From the NCBI RefSeq assembly GCF_037969875.1, contig NZ_CP150218.1:7192001-7256000 (forward strand): a DNA stretch of 64,000 nt, given 5' to 3'. A program made the position numbers and the translations under genes. The DNA is from Paenibacillus sp. FSL R7-0337. GTDB taxonomy: Bacteria; Bacillota; Bacilli; Paenibacillales; Paenibacillaceae. This document shows positions 8,982 through 16,950 of this stretch, one piece after another; positions within the stretch are counted from its first letter, which is position 1, and each line of letters starts with the position of its first letter. The notes beneath the pieces are model-generated. The model saw only the letters and a program-made list of their open reading frames with translations. It was not told the DNA's origin and did no database searches.

Positions 8982-9535
8982 CAGTAAATTAAAGTTGATC
9001 ATGAGAGATTAAAGTCGATCATGAAATGTGATTATTTGTAAAAAACCACATGTTCGTGCTTGCTGATGTGGCGGGCGATTGAATAAAGTTTGCAATGATA
9101 AAAAAGAGTTGGCAAAGCATAATTAAAGTTGGAAAAGAGCATTTAAAGTTGGCAATATAAAAACAAAGGATTATGCCGCTGAGTACGAACATCGTGAATG
9201 GTCAAGCGTAAGAAGGCCGTGCGACATAAAAAGAAACCTACTTATTTGCTCTGTAGGCACCTTTTTATTCATACATAAGGGGGAATATGAGGTTGAAACA
9301 TCGGAGGGCGTAGACGCGAAATGGAGCCCATTAGAGATGGGGAAGACAGTATGACCAAACGAATCATCACAACCGACGCCGAACTAAAAAGTGTAATGCT
9401 AATAGGTGCTCCTGCAGACATATGGACGGGAAATCATCTGTGTGAGAAAAACCGTATGATAACCAGCTTCAGCTCATCAGCAATTCAAAGTAACAACGGC
9501 TACTATTTGCGTTCGAACGTACAGATCGACCGTAA
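8982..9535. repeat. Repeated block, copy 1 (with paralogous small gene)
   Basis: This block is similar along its length to 12667-13125, and its hairpin part to 15340-15456. Shared landmarks in order are: CAGTAAATT-AAGTTGATCATGA, a CTGATGTGG stretch, ACATAAAA followed by a small hairpin (CCTAC 9237-9241 with GTAGG 9253-9257), CATACATAAGGG, CGCGAAAT-GAGCCCA-TAGAGATGG, and then a small protein gene. Copies 1 and 2 differ by many substitutions, so the duplication is old or both were acquired separately. Confidence 0.75.
8990..9163. mobile_element. IS21-like terminal arrays, probable internally deleted element
   Basis: Two 20-bp units start at 8990 and 9010 (TAAAGTyGATCATGArAnrT). After 54 bp come four more 20-bp units at 9084, 9104, 9124 and 9144 (consensus TAAAGTTGGCAA plus eight AT-rich bases). 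Exact 20-bp spacing of short units at two facing ends is the pattern of IS21-family termini, where IstA binds. There is no room for istA/istB, so this would be a MITE-like derivative or fused end fragments. Inference from pattern only. Confidence 0.45.
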
Positions 9536-9551
9536 GGATGTTATTCAATAA
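9351..9551 (+). CDS. Small unknown protein, paralog A
   Basis: A 66-residue protein starting at ATG 9351 with GGGGAAG 5 nt upstream. Its paralog at 12942-13157 shares the core KRI-TTDAEL-SVMLIGAP-DIW-GNHLCEK and SSSAIQSN--YYLR-NVQ. A single conserved cysteine lies in HLCEK, and there is no membrane segment or signal peptide. Conservation is strongest in the protein-coding part while the C-terminal tails differ (KDVIQ against KLIKEKAIKT), which suggests selection on the core. The gene is followed by its own terminator. The function is unknown, and I do not recognise the family. Confidence 0.6.
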   Translation: MTKRIITTDAELKSVMLIGAPADIWTGNHLCEKNRMITSFSSSAIQSNNGYYLRSNVQIDRKDVIQ

Positions 9552-9631
9552 GCTAATCAGACGTTTAATTCGTGTCTTAGAAAGAGACATAAGTAATAAT
9601 GTGTAAATAAAAGTTATCGTATGACATAACC

Positions 9632-9670
9632 AAACGAGTCAATGGTATACTATTGGCTCGTTTGAATTTT
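9632..9670 (+). terminator. Rho-independent terminator
   Basis: A 12-bp stem with one G-U pair (9632-9643 with 9652-9663, AAACGAGTCAAT and partner), an 8-nt loop and a GAATTTT tail, 80 bp after the paralog A gene. Confidence 0.75.
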
Positions 9671-9865
9671 ACATTATCTTATTCTGATTTATTAATTGAT
9701 GTTATATATGTTGCACTGGAGATGAATTCTTTTGGATTTTGATTAAACTCTTTTTTTAGATCTTCATCTTGTTGAGAGAGCTAGTACTGCCCAATTAGCA
9801 TATTAAACTAGCTTTTGTCAAAATAATCAATCAGTTCCACAGCATTGCAATAACTATACCATTAC
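9671..9865. other. AT-rich spacer with a possible minus-strand gene remnant
   Basis: No complete gene. On the minus strand, 9780 down to 9679 is open for 33 codons and reads like the end of a real protein (QQDEDLKKEFNQNPKEFISS), but it has no start and a stop lies just upstream. It may be a leftover tail of a gene on the same strand as the following ORF. Confidence 0.3.
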
Positions 9866-10225
9866 TCAATACATGCCGTAACTATTACGTCCCTTGAGCA
9901 TAAGGTCTTCTACTTCTTGCATCCTAGCATTATAATCTTTACCTCTAGGATTAAAGTAATCTCTATCATGTTGTTCAAACCAATTAGCATAAGCCGCAGA
10001 TAATATAATGAAATCGTTAGTAGGAGCTTCTTGATATGTATTGAAATATTTTAGAATCCTATGTGTAACATCGAATAGTAGATCAGGTTGAAGTTTCTCG
10101 ATCTTAGCATATATACGATCTAACTCAATTAACAATCTATCATCACCTAAAAAGTGATATCTAAGACTAGGAACGATTTTATACATACCCTCTAGTAATT
10201 GTTTTTTAGCTATTTCTGCGCTCAT
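9866..10225 (-). CDS. Unknown soluble protein (119 aa), immunity-protein-sized
   Basis: The start is the ATG at 10225 on the minus strand, with GGAGG 5 nt upstream; the longer frame from 10237 begins inside that site and is rejected. The protein is helical and charged, with no signal peptide, membrane helix or cysteine. Recognisable stretches are PSLRYHFLGDDRLLIELDRIYAKIE, split by a proline-rich turn from the segment EAPTNDFIILSAAYANWFEQHDRD. No family is recognised. Its size, solubility and position in a region with an orphan immunity gene and repeated blocks fit a toxin-immunity or other accessory gene, but there is no direct evidence for that. It is transcribed against its neighbours. Confidence 0.65.
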   Translation of the reverse strand: MSAEIAKKQLLEGMYKIVPSLRYHFLGDDRLLIELDRIYAKIEKLQPDLLFDVTHRILKYFNTYQEAPTNDFIILSAAYANWFEQHDRDYFNPRGKDYNARMQEVEDLMLKGRNSYGMY

Positions 10226-10882
10226 AGTAACCTCCAATTAGTTAATGGCTTAGCCACGTTCAATTATCTTACGTAGGTATCTTAACTGAAAATAGACTGT
10301 GCTAATTAATAGATGTTATCTTTAGAACAACCAGCTTTAAATTGGAAGCAATGTCCTAGCTTATGAAGGATAAAGAATGCTATAAAATTAGTATGATTAA
10401 CGGTCAATGTCTAAAGCTTTTAAAACGGATTTCGATATAGATAGTTGCAGAACCATTTCTTCTAAAAGAGCGTTGTGAAAACTACAGAAGGTCTTAACCC
10501 TTTGACTATTTTAAGAGTAAGATCATCTTCTAAACTCAACTATCTTACTCAATATCTCCACTGTTTTACCTCCTCCCGTGCGCACGCATTAAGCATCAGC
10601 AATTGCAGTTTTAAATAGTGAATTGATAATATAAGTGTATCACTTTCGATGGGGTTAGACTAGAACTACCACGGCAAGGAATATGAGGATTCCTCATTAA
10701 GGTCGTGTCTGTTTTCTGTGAACGTTACGAGTGAAAGCTTCTGCTGTCCACTTATTCTTGTTAAGCTAACGGGCAGTTTTGTTGAACAGGATTAGTGGAG
10801 GATTTATGTCGTATTTGACGTATAGTGCGCAATAGAAAGGTGACACTTTGAAATTTGAATTATTTGGGAAGGTGTTGAAGTG
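10226..10882. other. AT-rich region without a recognisable gene
   Basis: About 650 bp with stops in all frames. A divergent promoter for the minus-strand gene is likely near 10240-10300 but has no clear boxes. A short frame from the TTG near 10848 (MKFELFGKVLK) ends exactly at the start of the next gene and could be a leader peptide or chance. Confidence 0.4.
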
Positions 10883-11230
10883 ATGCCGAAGACTGGATTA
10901 TATTATCTACGCAAGCATGTAGTTGACCCCGAGAGTTATGTAATGACTGACTTGGTTTGTTGGTGTCCGTATGAACACAAATTTACTACTGAAGAAGAAT
11001 CGTATGAGAATGATATATTAACAATTCATGTTTTTAGGTATAAAGATGGTTTGCATTACCTTTCGTATAGCAATATTTTTGGGAATCGTGTCAATGTATT
11101 GATTGACAACAAAAATAAAATCAATGGAATAGGCGCTAGAACAGACAAAGAAATCATTTATAAATTCATAGAATGGTATCGTGAAAAAGGTGAGGCTTAC
11201 CACAAGGAATACGGCTTACAGATAGAATAG
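10883..11230 (+). CDS. Unknown protein (115 aa)
   Basis: Start ATG 10883 (a GTG codon directly before it is an alternative), with GGAAGG about 10 nt upstream. The protein is soluble and beta-rich, with a WCPYEHKF segment near residue 30, a YKDGLHYLSYSNIFGNRVNV middle and a helical end (IIYKFIEWYREKGEAYHKEYG). No signal peptide or membrane helix. I do not recognise the family; the size and composition resemble small immunity-type proteins of polymorphic toxin loci. Immediately downstream are fragments that look like another small protein's end (KYATPVWCTYYDDKGNT), suggesting an eroded array of such genes. Confidence 0.55.
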   Translation: MPKTGLYYLRKHVVDPESYVMTDLVCWCPYEHKFTTEEESYENDILTIHVFRYKDGLHYLSYSNIFGNRVNVLIDNKNKINGIGARTDKEIIYKFIEWYREKGEAYHKEYGLQIE

Positions 11231-11841
11231 ACGCATACTGTGCAGTAAGGAGCGAACGGAATGCTGAAGGGAAGAAGTATGCAACGCCTGTCTGGTGCAC
11301 CTATTACGATGATAAAGGAAATACTTAAGATATCCGCAAATAATGGCCAGCTCGACCAAAAAAGGTTTTATGTTAAATTATTAATTACCACTGCTTAATC
11401 CAAATTGGTTCCATGTTGGAGTAACACATGGCTAGCACCAGCTCCCAAGTGGTTTTTATAGTACTTTGCTTTCCTTTGAGCCAAAACTCTAATTTTTCCT
11501 TTTGCAATTAAAGGATAATATTGAAAAAAACGTCTCGGTTTACGTAGATGAATAGTGATATTGATGTTGTTTTTGAATGCTAACTCCTTTGGTTCAACTA
11601 ATCTAGCTTATACTGTGGATCTTGTATAATTGGAAAGAAGGATAAGAAAGTTGAACGTGTGCTTTTGGAGGGTATTTTGACTATGTTAGATGTGGACCTA
11701 TAATGGCTCTTGCAGTGGGATCGATTTGACACTGAGGCGTTATTATGGTGATGAGTCCCATATTATTACTGGAAAATATCAACTTTTAATATTACTATTA
11801 AATATTGAGTACGTAATAATAGGATAAGGAGTTACTAAATC
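11231..11841. other. Eroded region, no intact gene
   Basis: About 600 bp. A short plus-strand frame near 11271-11330 reads KYATPVWCTYYDDKGNT before a stop, which looks like a coding fragment. Near 11740-11820 another fragment reads RYYGDESHIITGKYQL. A ribosome site (AAGGAG, 11825-11830) for the next gene closes the region. No promoter could be assigned with confidence. Confidence 0.4.
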
Positions 11842-12597
11842 ATGAAACGAATTACATGGATCTTTGCAGCATTGCTGATATTATTGGGGAGTATTCCCAT
11901 AACCGCTTCAGCAAAAGTGGAATCTGTTAGATCATGGAAAACACTTTACTCTGAGTATATTAAAAAGGTTCTCACAGATAATAAAAAAGAGAAGTATTAT
12001 TATGGTGACTCCTATTATTTCACCTTAGTGGATTTAAACTTAGATGGTACTCCCGAACTTATACAAGGGGTCTCAGTAGGATTAGTTTCGAGAATTACAT
12101 CTGCTGTAACTGTTCAAAACGGACATGTTGTTCCATTTAATTACCAAAAGAAATTGAGTACTGCTTCAGAGGGCATATTTAATGTGGGAATGAGCGGATT
12201 TCTAGCGCCAAATAATCTACAACTTTATAAAAGCAAAAAAGATGGAGCTTATCGCTATATCGCATTTGTAACTAGACAGAGCTCGGTCGAAAATATTACT
12301 CAAGTTTTCGAGGTTAGCCTTCAAGGAACTAAATTTAACGATAAAGAGATTTTCCAGGCCTCTCTATTAGATCAAGAAAAGACGGATGATCCAGATTTAT
12401 TCTATGTAAATCAAAAAGAAGAGAAAAAATCAGCCTATGATAAGGCCTATAAACAATATTTTTCAAATCTCACAAAAGTGCCAATTAAGATTATCACCGT
12501 TACTTCTCAAGACCTTTTCGATGATAAGAAAGAGACATTTGTTCCAAATGGAATCACCAATTTTCTAAATTCTTATTCCGCTGCCAAAGCTAAATAG
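11842..12597 (+). CDS. Secreted protein of unknown function with EF-hand-like loop
   Basis: A 251-residue protein with a clear Sec signal peptide (MKRITW, hydrophobic core, then cleavage near TASA-KVES around residue 24). After it, YYFTLVDLNLDGTPELIQ contains a calcium-loop-like DLNLDGTPE, as seen in FG-GAP and dockerin-like modules of secreted proteins. The rest is a beta-rich globular domain and a Lys-rich helical part (QKEEKKSAYDKAYKQYF). There is no lipobox, anchor or membrane helix, so it is probably released or wall-associated. An AAGGAG site precedes the ATG and a terminator follows. Proteins of this layout are common among uncharacterised secreted proteins of Bacillales. No enzyme motif seen. 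Confidence 0.75.
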   Translation: MKRITWIFAALLILLGSIPITASAKVESVRSWKTLYSEYIKKVLTDNKKEKYYYGDSYYFTLVDLNLDGTPELIQGVSVGLVSRITSAVTVQNGHVVPFNYQKKLSTASEGIFNVGMSGFLAPNNLQLYKSKKDGAYRYIAFVTRQSSVENITQVFEVSLQGTKFNDKEIFQASLLDQEKTDDPDLFYVNQKEEKKSAYDKAYKQYFSNLTKVPIKIITVTSQDLFDDKKETFVPNGITNFLNSYSAAKAK

Positions 12598-12609
12598 AAC
12601 TACCAATCT

Positions 12610-12646
12610 AAAAGCAGACTGCTCTTATGAGTGATCTGCTTTTTTA
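12610..12646 (+). terminator. Rho-independent terminator
   Basis: A 9-bp stem (AAAAGCAGA at 12610-12618 with 12635-12643) with a 16-nt loop, running into a T tract, 12 bp after the secreted-protein gene. Confidence 0.85.
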
Positions 12647-12666
12647 TAATACATTAGTTTCTGTTT

Positions 12667-13125
12667 CAGTAAATTGAAGTTGATCATGAAAGATTAGAGT
12701 TGATTGCGGATTGTAATTAAGTGTAAAAAGGATGCGAATTCTGGGTTACTGATGTGGAGAGGCGATTCAGGCGCTGATTTTGAACATCAAGAAAGGTCAT
12801 AGCTATGAAACCGTTTGACATAAAAGGATGCCTGCTTAATTGCGCCACAGGCGCCTTTAATTCATACATAAGGGACTATGAGCTTGAAATATTGGAGGGC
12901 TTATACGCGAAATAGAGCCCACTAGAGATGGATGGGATAATATGGCTAAACGAATCGTCACAACAGATGCTGAGCTACAAAGTGTAATGCTAATTGGTGC
13001 CCCTGTAGACATATGGATGGGGAATCATCTGTGTGAGAAAAAACAAAAGTTAAGTAGCTACAGCTCATCAGCAATTCAAAGTAACGAAAGTTATTATTTG
13101 CGTCCGAACGTACAAATGGCCCATA
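12667..13125. repeat. Repeated block, copy 2
   Basis: Second copy of the block at 8982-9535. It keeps two period-20 units (12675 and 12695), the hairpin (GCCTG 12830-12834 with CAGGC 12848-12852), the CATACATAAGGG and GAGCCCACTAGAGATGG landmarks, and the paralogous small gene. The four type-B 20-bp units of copy 1 are missing here. The hairpin arms differ from copy 1 in a paired way (CCTAC/GTAGG against CCTG/CAGG). Confidence 0.75.
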
Positions 13126-13157
13126 AATTAATAAAAGAAAAAGCGATCAAAACATAA
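12942..13157 (+). CDS. Small unknown protein, paralog B
   Basis: A 71-residue paralog of the protein at 9351-9551, sharing KRI-TTDAEL-SVMLIGAP-DIW-GNHLCEK and SSSAIQSN--YYLR-NVQ. The C-terminus is longer and basic (HKLIKEKAIKT). The start ATG 12942 has only a weak GATGGG-type ribosome site. An inverted repeat (AGCGATCAA at 13142-13150 with 13169-13177) spans the stop codon but lacks a T run. No function or family is recognised; two diverged copies with conserved upstream sequence suggest a small mobile or regulated module. Confidence 0.55.
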   Translation: MAKRIVTTDAELQSVMLIGAPVDIWMGNHLCEKKQKLSSYSSSAIQSNESYYLRPNVQMAHKLIKEKAIKT

Positions 13158-13320
13158 CTGTCTAAGTCTTGATCGCTGCTGCTACTTGACCTTATATTTC
13201 CCGTTAGCGTAACCGACATAATACGGTTTTTAGAACGACAATCAATGTCTTAACGATATCCTTAATTTGGTTTATGACTTATACTTTAATCTAATCAATC
13301 ATCGAGAGAAGAGGTATACT

Positions 13321-15204
13321 ATGAAGAAAAAACTAATAAGTATTTTAGCTCTAATGTCTTTGCTCACTTGTTTAATATCCCCGTTTTATGCATCTGCTGA
13401 AGCTTCTAAAGTTCCCATAAGAGACATGCAGACTCATTATTGGAGTTCATTTTTAAAAAGTGAGCTCCAACCAGAGTATTCGGACAGGGTGTGGGAGTAT
13501 GGTGGTTACGATTATTCATCTACTTATGCGGGACAAAAATATTATGTCAGAGATTTGCAATCTTATAAACTTAATCATTTTATTCTATATGATAATGGGG
13601 ATCTGTTTTTATCTTCAGACGAAAACATGAATGAGAGTAGTTTTTCGAAAATTATGAGTAATGTAAAGTCAATATCCAAAATTGATGTTCCTTATTTAAA
13701 ATCACGTGAAATCATGGAGTTACAAAGTGCCAGACTTAATTACAACAAAGATTCTTACAGTGTAGTTTCTGATATTGAATCGGTTACTACTGTACAATTG
13801 TCGACCATTCTTACTAATGATGGGGAATTATACATAATGGGAAGTCCCACTGATATTCCAGATATAAACAAAAAGTTATTCATTGAAAATAAGAATGTAA
13901 TACCTAAAGTGTCTGTTGAAAATAAGGAAGTAGGTGGTAGGCATATTCAACAGACAATATCCATAAGCATGCTCTTCCCATTTGCCTATCAAGCAAGTTC
14001 TAACACAGCGGTTAAGATTGCTGAGAATATTGATTACATTAATCCATCTTACTACTCTGCCGAAAATTTGGTGTATAAGATTAATCCTAACTACAACGGA
14101 GGCAATGGATTTGATCAAATAAATCAATCTCCAGGTTATAAAGGATTCTTTATTGATAAATTAGGTAACACCTATATTGGTTTCCCAGGTCAAAATGAAT
14201 TTAATACTTTAGCTGCCCCTAATATTGTTAACCATTCCAACAATAGTAACATTAAATTATTGGAAGATGGGACACTGTATCGTAATGATAATAAAGTAAG
14301 CAATGATATCAAGGATTTCACAACTGATCTCTATTTAAAGAATAATGGAACTCTATATGTCCACGCCGATGATTATGAACGAGGTATAATTGATCGAGAT
14401 GTAAAATATATTTTTGAAGATTATTATTACAAGGATGGAGGGCGTTGGTCGGAAGCAGGAGGTTATTATATTAAAAATGACGATAGCCTTTGGTTCTTTG
14501 ATTATAATGACAGCCGTAAGCTTATGGACGATGTTTCCTATGTGTTCGAAGGGTTTGTAATAAGAACAAACGGTGAGGTCTACATATTGGAGAAGGGTGA
14601 AAATGATACACTCTTGCCAAGGAAAATTATGAATGGAAATGGATTAGCGCCAAAGCCAGCAGCTAAGTTACATGAAGGAAAAATATTCAAGGATGCCTCT
14701 GACTGGGCACTCGTTGATTTGCGTTCAGCTAGAACATCTGGACTTACACTTCCCGTAAAAGATTTAAGTTATAATAAGGCAATAACACGTGAAAAATTTT
14801 GTGAAATTGCTGTTAAACTATATGAGAAATCAACTCAAAAGTCAGCACCTTTATCGAGTAAGAATACGTTTAAGGATACAAAAAATCCTGAAATACTAAA
14901 AGCATATGAACTAGGTATTGTTAAGGGAACTTCAGAAATCACTTTCTCGCCCCAAGCTACTATCACACGTGAAGAAGTGGCGACAATGTTAAAACGTGCT
15001 GTAGATAAGGCAGGAAAGACAATAGAAAAGGGCAGTGCAAAGAATTTCTCCGACCAGGCTAAAATCTCTAGTTGGGCCAAGGAAGCTGTGAGTGCAATGT
15101 CAGCAGCGAATATTGTGAAGGGTCTGAGTGAAAATACATTTGCTCCAAAACAGAATACAACAATTGAACAGGCCATTATTATGGCTAACCGACTAGTGAA
15201 GTAA
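13321..15204 (+). CDS. Surface protein with seven propeller-like repeats and SLH anchors
   Basis: The start ATG 13321 is chosen because it begins a good signal peptide (MKKKLISILALMSLL...YASA) and follows GAGAAGAGG. The mature middle contains seven dispersed motifs of the type -[D/N]G-x-[L/V/T]-[F/Y/W]-: DNGDLFLS, NDGELYIMG, KLGNTYIG, EDGTLYRN, NNGTLYVH, NDDSLWFF and TNGEVYIL. This spacing is like the blade signature of RCC1-type beta-propellers, so a seven-bladed propeller is plausible. The C-terminal about 180 residues hold three S-layer homology modules (the second and third contain FKDTKNPEILKAYELGIVKG and FSDQAKISSWAKEAVSAM), which bind pyruvylated secondary wall polymer. The ligand is unknown. 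A terminator follows. Confidence 0.8.
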   Translation: MKKKLISILALMSLLTCLISPFYASAEASKVPIRDMQTHYWSSFLKSELQPEYSDRVWEYGGYDYSSTYAGQKYYVRDLQSYKLNHFILYDNGDLFLSSDENMNESSFSKIMSNVKSISKIDVPYLKSREIMELQSARLNYNKDSYSVVSDIESVTTVQLSTILTNDGELYIMGSPTDIPDINKKLFIENKNVIPKVSVENKEVGGRHIQQTISISMLFPFAYQASSNTAVKIAENIDYINPSYYSAENLVYKINPNYNGGNGFDQINQSPGYKGFFIDKLGNTYIGFPGQNEFNTLAAPNIVNHSNNSNIKLLEDGTLYRNDNKVSNDIKDFTTDLYLKNNGTLYVHADDYERGIIDRDVKYIFEDYYYKDGGRWSEAGGYYIKNDDSLWFFDYNDSRKLMDDVSYVFEGFVIRTNGEVYILEKGENDTLLPRKIMNGNGLAPKPAAKLHEGKIFKDASDWALVDLRSARTSGLTLPVKDLSYNKAITREKFCEIAVKLYEKSTQKSAPLSSKNTFKDTKNPEILKAYELGIVKGTSEITFSPQATITREEVATMLKRAVDKAGKTIEKGSAKNFSDQAKISSWAKEAVSAMSAANIVKGLSENTFAPKQNTTIEQAIIMANRLVK

Positions 15205-15245
15205 CTTAAAGAACGACTTAAGAATGGCTGAAAAAGATTATATCT

Positions 15246-15289
15246 AAAAAAGAGGAGAAGCCGCATGAACGTGGATTCTCCTCTTTTTT
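15246..15289 (+). terminator. Rho-independent terminator
   Basis: A 14-bp perfect stem (15246-15259 with 15276-15289, AAAAAAGAGGAGAA and its complement), a 16-nt loop and a terminal T6; it could act in both directions. Confidence 0.9.
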
Positions 15290-15339
15290 GTAGGTGTAAC
15301 CACTAAAGTATAGTGTCTGCTTGTTCGCTCTGTAGGAGC

Positions 15340-15456
15340 TATTTTGATTAAATGAAGTTGACATTATGCCGCTAATTTTTAATATTAAGAATGGTTATTT
15401 CAAAGGAAACATGTTACATAAAAAGAAGCCTGCTTAATTCAGGCTGCTTTTTTTTA
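15340..15456. repeat. Repeated block, copy 3 (partial, with terminator hairpin)
   Basis: Shares ATTATGCCGCT, the ACATAAAAAGAA stretch and the hairpin with copies 1 and 2, but lacks the small gene. Here the hairpin (AGCCTG 15427-15432 with CAGGCT 15440-15445) is followed by a long T tract, so it is a good terminator. The block runs directly into the end of an IS4-type transposase fragment, which suggests that the insertion cut it. Confidence 0.6.
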
Positions 15457-15724
15457 AAAAACGCTCACAGACGGCCTGAAATGAAATCCCCTTTTGGGCG
15501 GATTCGTAGACAAATAGATGAGTCCAAGTTAAGAGAATCCACAACCAGATAAAGGCTTTGGCCGAACGTACCTGATAGGTGCCGAAGCCTAAATTGTTCT
15601 TGGATTGTCGAAAGAAAATCTCAATGGGCCAGCGCTTGGTATAGTAGGTTGCAATCGTTTCGGTTTCCAATGCAACATCCGTGCAACAAAAGGCGCTAAT
15701 CCAGAAGCTCAGCTGGTCTTTATA
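15434..15724 (-). mobile_element. IS4-type transposase, C-terminal fragment
   Basis: The minus-strand frame is open from about 15724 to the stop at 15434 (97 codons). It reads ...KDQLSFWISAFCCTDVALET, then YYTKRWPIEIFFRQSKNNLG and TYQVRSAKAFIWLWILL. The RWPIE-FF--K-NLG segment holds the conserved C-terminal glutamate region of DDE transposases of the IS4 superfamily. No start, no N-terminal catalytic aspartates and no terminal inverted repeats are visible, so the element is dead. It separates two eroded regions and probably truncated a gene on its right. Confidence 0.75.
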
Positions 15725-15996
15725 TCAAAATAGATACAATGGAAGGAAATTGCCTGATAAATACTGGGTTGAATTAGAAATAGAAGTTCTAGTTGCGTTA
15801 GATAACGGTGAATTAAAAAGAATAGATAATGAGTATCTGTTTATATTTATATCAACAACTCAGGGTATAACATTTAATTCTTAAAGTGGTATGAGCACTA
15901 TGGACAAGTTCAGTATGTCGGACATGTGGGAAAATTAATAATGTTACATATCCTAATAGTAACAATCTTAAATCAAGTTGGAGGTTAAACACATCT
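15725..15996 (+). pseudogene. Truncated coding debris before the immunity gene
   Basis: From the transposase edge to 15884 the plus strand is open and reads NRYNGRKLPDKYWVELEIEV and onward, ending ...TTQGITFNS. In another frame, 15884-15990 reads KWYEHYGQVQYVGHVGKL before a stop. Both look like pieces of accessory proteins cut by the IS insertion. The upstream ATG frame (15681) is antisense to the transposase and is not a real start. In LXG-type loci an immunity gene follows its toxin, so this could be the tail of a lost toxin, but nothing recognisable remains. Confidence 0.35.
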
Positions 15997-16461
15997 GTGA
16001 AAAAGGTTGAAGAACTATATCAGCTTATAGGCAATAAGCTCGTAGGAATAATTCCTGATGAATGGGATAAAATTTATCTCTATGCTGAGATATTGCCGGG
16101 ATCAAGAATAGTCTATTTTTATTACAATTCTACCACCCGGAACGAGTTGATATTTGGTCAATCTATTCCTGAAGTTTATGGGGTAGATGATCAAATATAT
16201 AATAGGTTGGACAGAGAGTTAATAGAGTATTTCGTTGAGCTAAATGCGGAGTCACTTAAAAGTTCTCCTGAACCCTGGACAAATCTGACAATGTATCTAG
16301 ATCAATCTGGAAAATTTAATATTGATTACAGTTACGATGAAGTTCTGTTCTCCCCTGCGCAACAATTTACAATCTGGAAGTATGAAAATTTAGGACTACA
16401 TCCTACAGACGAATTTGCCCAATCTTATTTAAATGAATATCTCAAAACAAAAACGGATTAA
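15997..16461 (+). CDS. YezG-family immunity protein (DUF600-like), orphan
   Basis: A 154-residue cytoplasmic protein starting at GTG 15997, with GGAGGT 11 nt upstream. The opening LYQLIGNKLVGIIPDEWDKI, then YLYAEILPGSRIVYFYYN, a central helix, WTNLTMYLDQSGKFNIDYSY and a final YENLGLHPTD match the pattern of the YezG/DUF600 family. These are antitoxins that neutralise C-terminal nuclease domains of LXG polymorphic toxins such as YeeF. No LXG toxin is present nearby; only eroded fragments and IS remnants precede it. The gene is intact and followed by a strong terminator, consistent with retention as protection against kin toxins. Family call is from memory of the pattern. Confidence 0.8.
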   Translation: MKKVEELYQLIGNKLVGIIPDEWDKIYLYAEILPGSRIVYFYYNSTTRNELIFGQSIPEVYGVDDQIYNRLDRELIEYFVELNAESLKSSPEPWTNLTMYLDQSGKFNIDYSYDEVLFSPAQQFTIWKYENLGLHPTDEFAQSYLNEYLKTKTD

Positions 16462-16466
16462 ACCTC

Positions 16467-16518
16467 AGAGGTGTCCAGTTCAGCTATTCAATAGCTGAAC
16501 TGGACACCTCTCGTTTTT
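16467..16518 (+). terminator. Strong Rho-independent terminator
   Basis: A near-perfect 22-bp inverted repeat (16467-16488 with 16490-16511, AGAGGTGTCCAGTTC... and its complement) is followed by CGTTTTTG, 6 bp after the immunity gene. Confidence 0.92.
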
Positions 16519-16618
16519 GTATAAGATTCATAATAAGTGTCTTATAATTTCGAAAACTGTAAGTAATATTTCGGAGTATAATCAAACGAATTAGGCTTGC
16601 AGGTCACTCTCTTTTGGG

Positions 16619-16801
16619 TACCCTGATGTGATCCAGATGTACAAATCCGGCATGGGCACCCGGGATGTAGCCCGGTTTATAGAAAGCATGTTTGGCACTC
16701 ATCACTCGCCCACTACCATCAGTAACATCACCGCTACGGTGCTGGACGATATCCACCAGTGGCAGAAACGTCCGCTGACCTGCCGCGTATTTAAATCCTG
16801 A
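16619..16801 (+). mobile_element. IS256-family transposase fragment
   Basis: An open stretch of 60 codons without a start reads YPDVIQMYKSGMGTRDVARF, then FGTHHSPTTISNITATVLDD and WQKRPLTCRVFKS before TGA. The -YA-GMSTRDI---L---YG---SPTTIS-IT--- pattern is diagnostic of the N-terminal third of IS256 (Mutator-type) transposases. The catalytic DDE part is missing and there is no terminal repeat, so it is a dead fragment. It lies between the immunity gene and a truncated MerR gene, within the right end of the accessory region. Confidence 0.82.
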
Positions 16802-16843
16802 TTGTAACGTTCCAAAGCACATCAACCACTTCCAAGAAGCTGT

Positions 16844-16873
16844 TGCCTTAAACTTAAGTTTAAGGTGTACAAT
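16844..16873 (+). promoter_or_regulatory. MerR-type promoter with palindromic spacer
   Basis: A perfect 20-bp palindrome (16846-16865, CCTTAAACTT and its mirror) fills the space between TTGCCT (16844-16849) and TACAAT (16868-16873), which are 18 bp apart. A dyad inside a lengthened spacer is the classic MerR-family operator, where the regulator twists DNA to activate. It lies about 80 bp upstream of the MerR remnant. Confidence 0.65.
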
Positions 16874-16950
16874 GAATTCAAGATTCTCCCTAATTGGTGG
16901 GAGTCATGTAAATCGGAATATATTATCTTACCGGAAATGGAGGTCTCAAG

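Noticed and set aside
15681..15884. 67-aa open frame on the plus strand
   Set aside because: Its first 15 codons are antisense to the IS4 transposase fragment, which reads as real protein on the other strand. Only the part after about 15725 may be coding debris.
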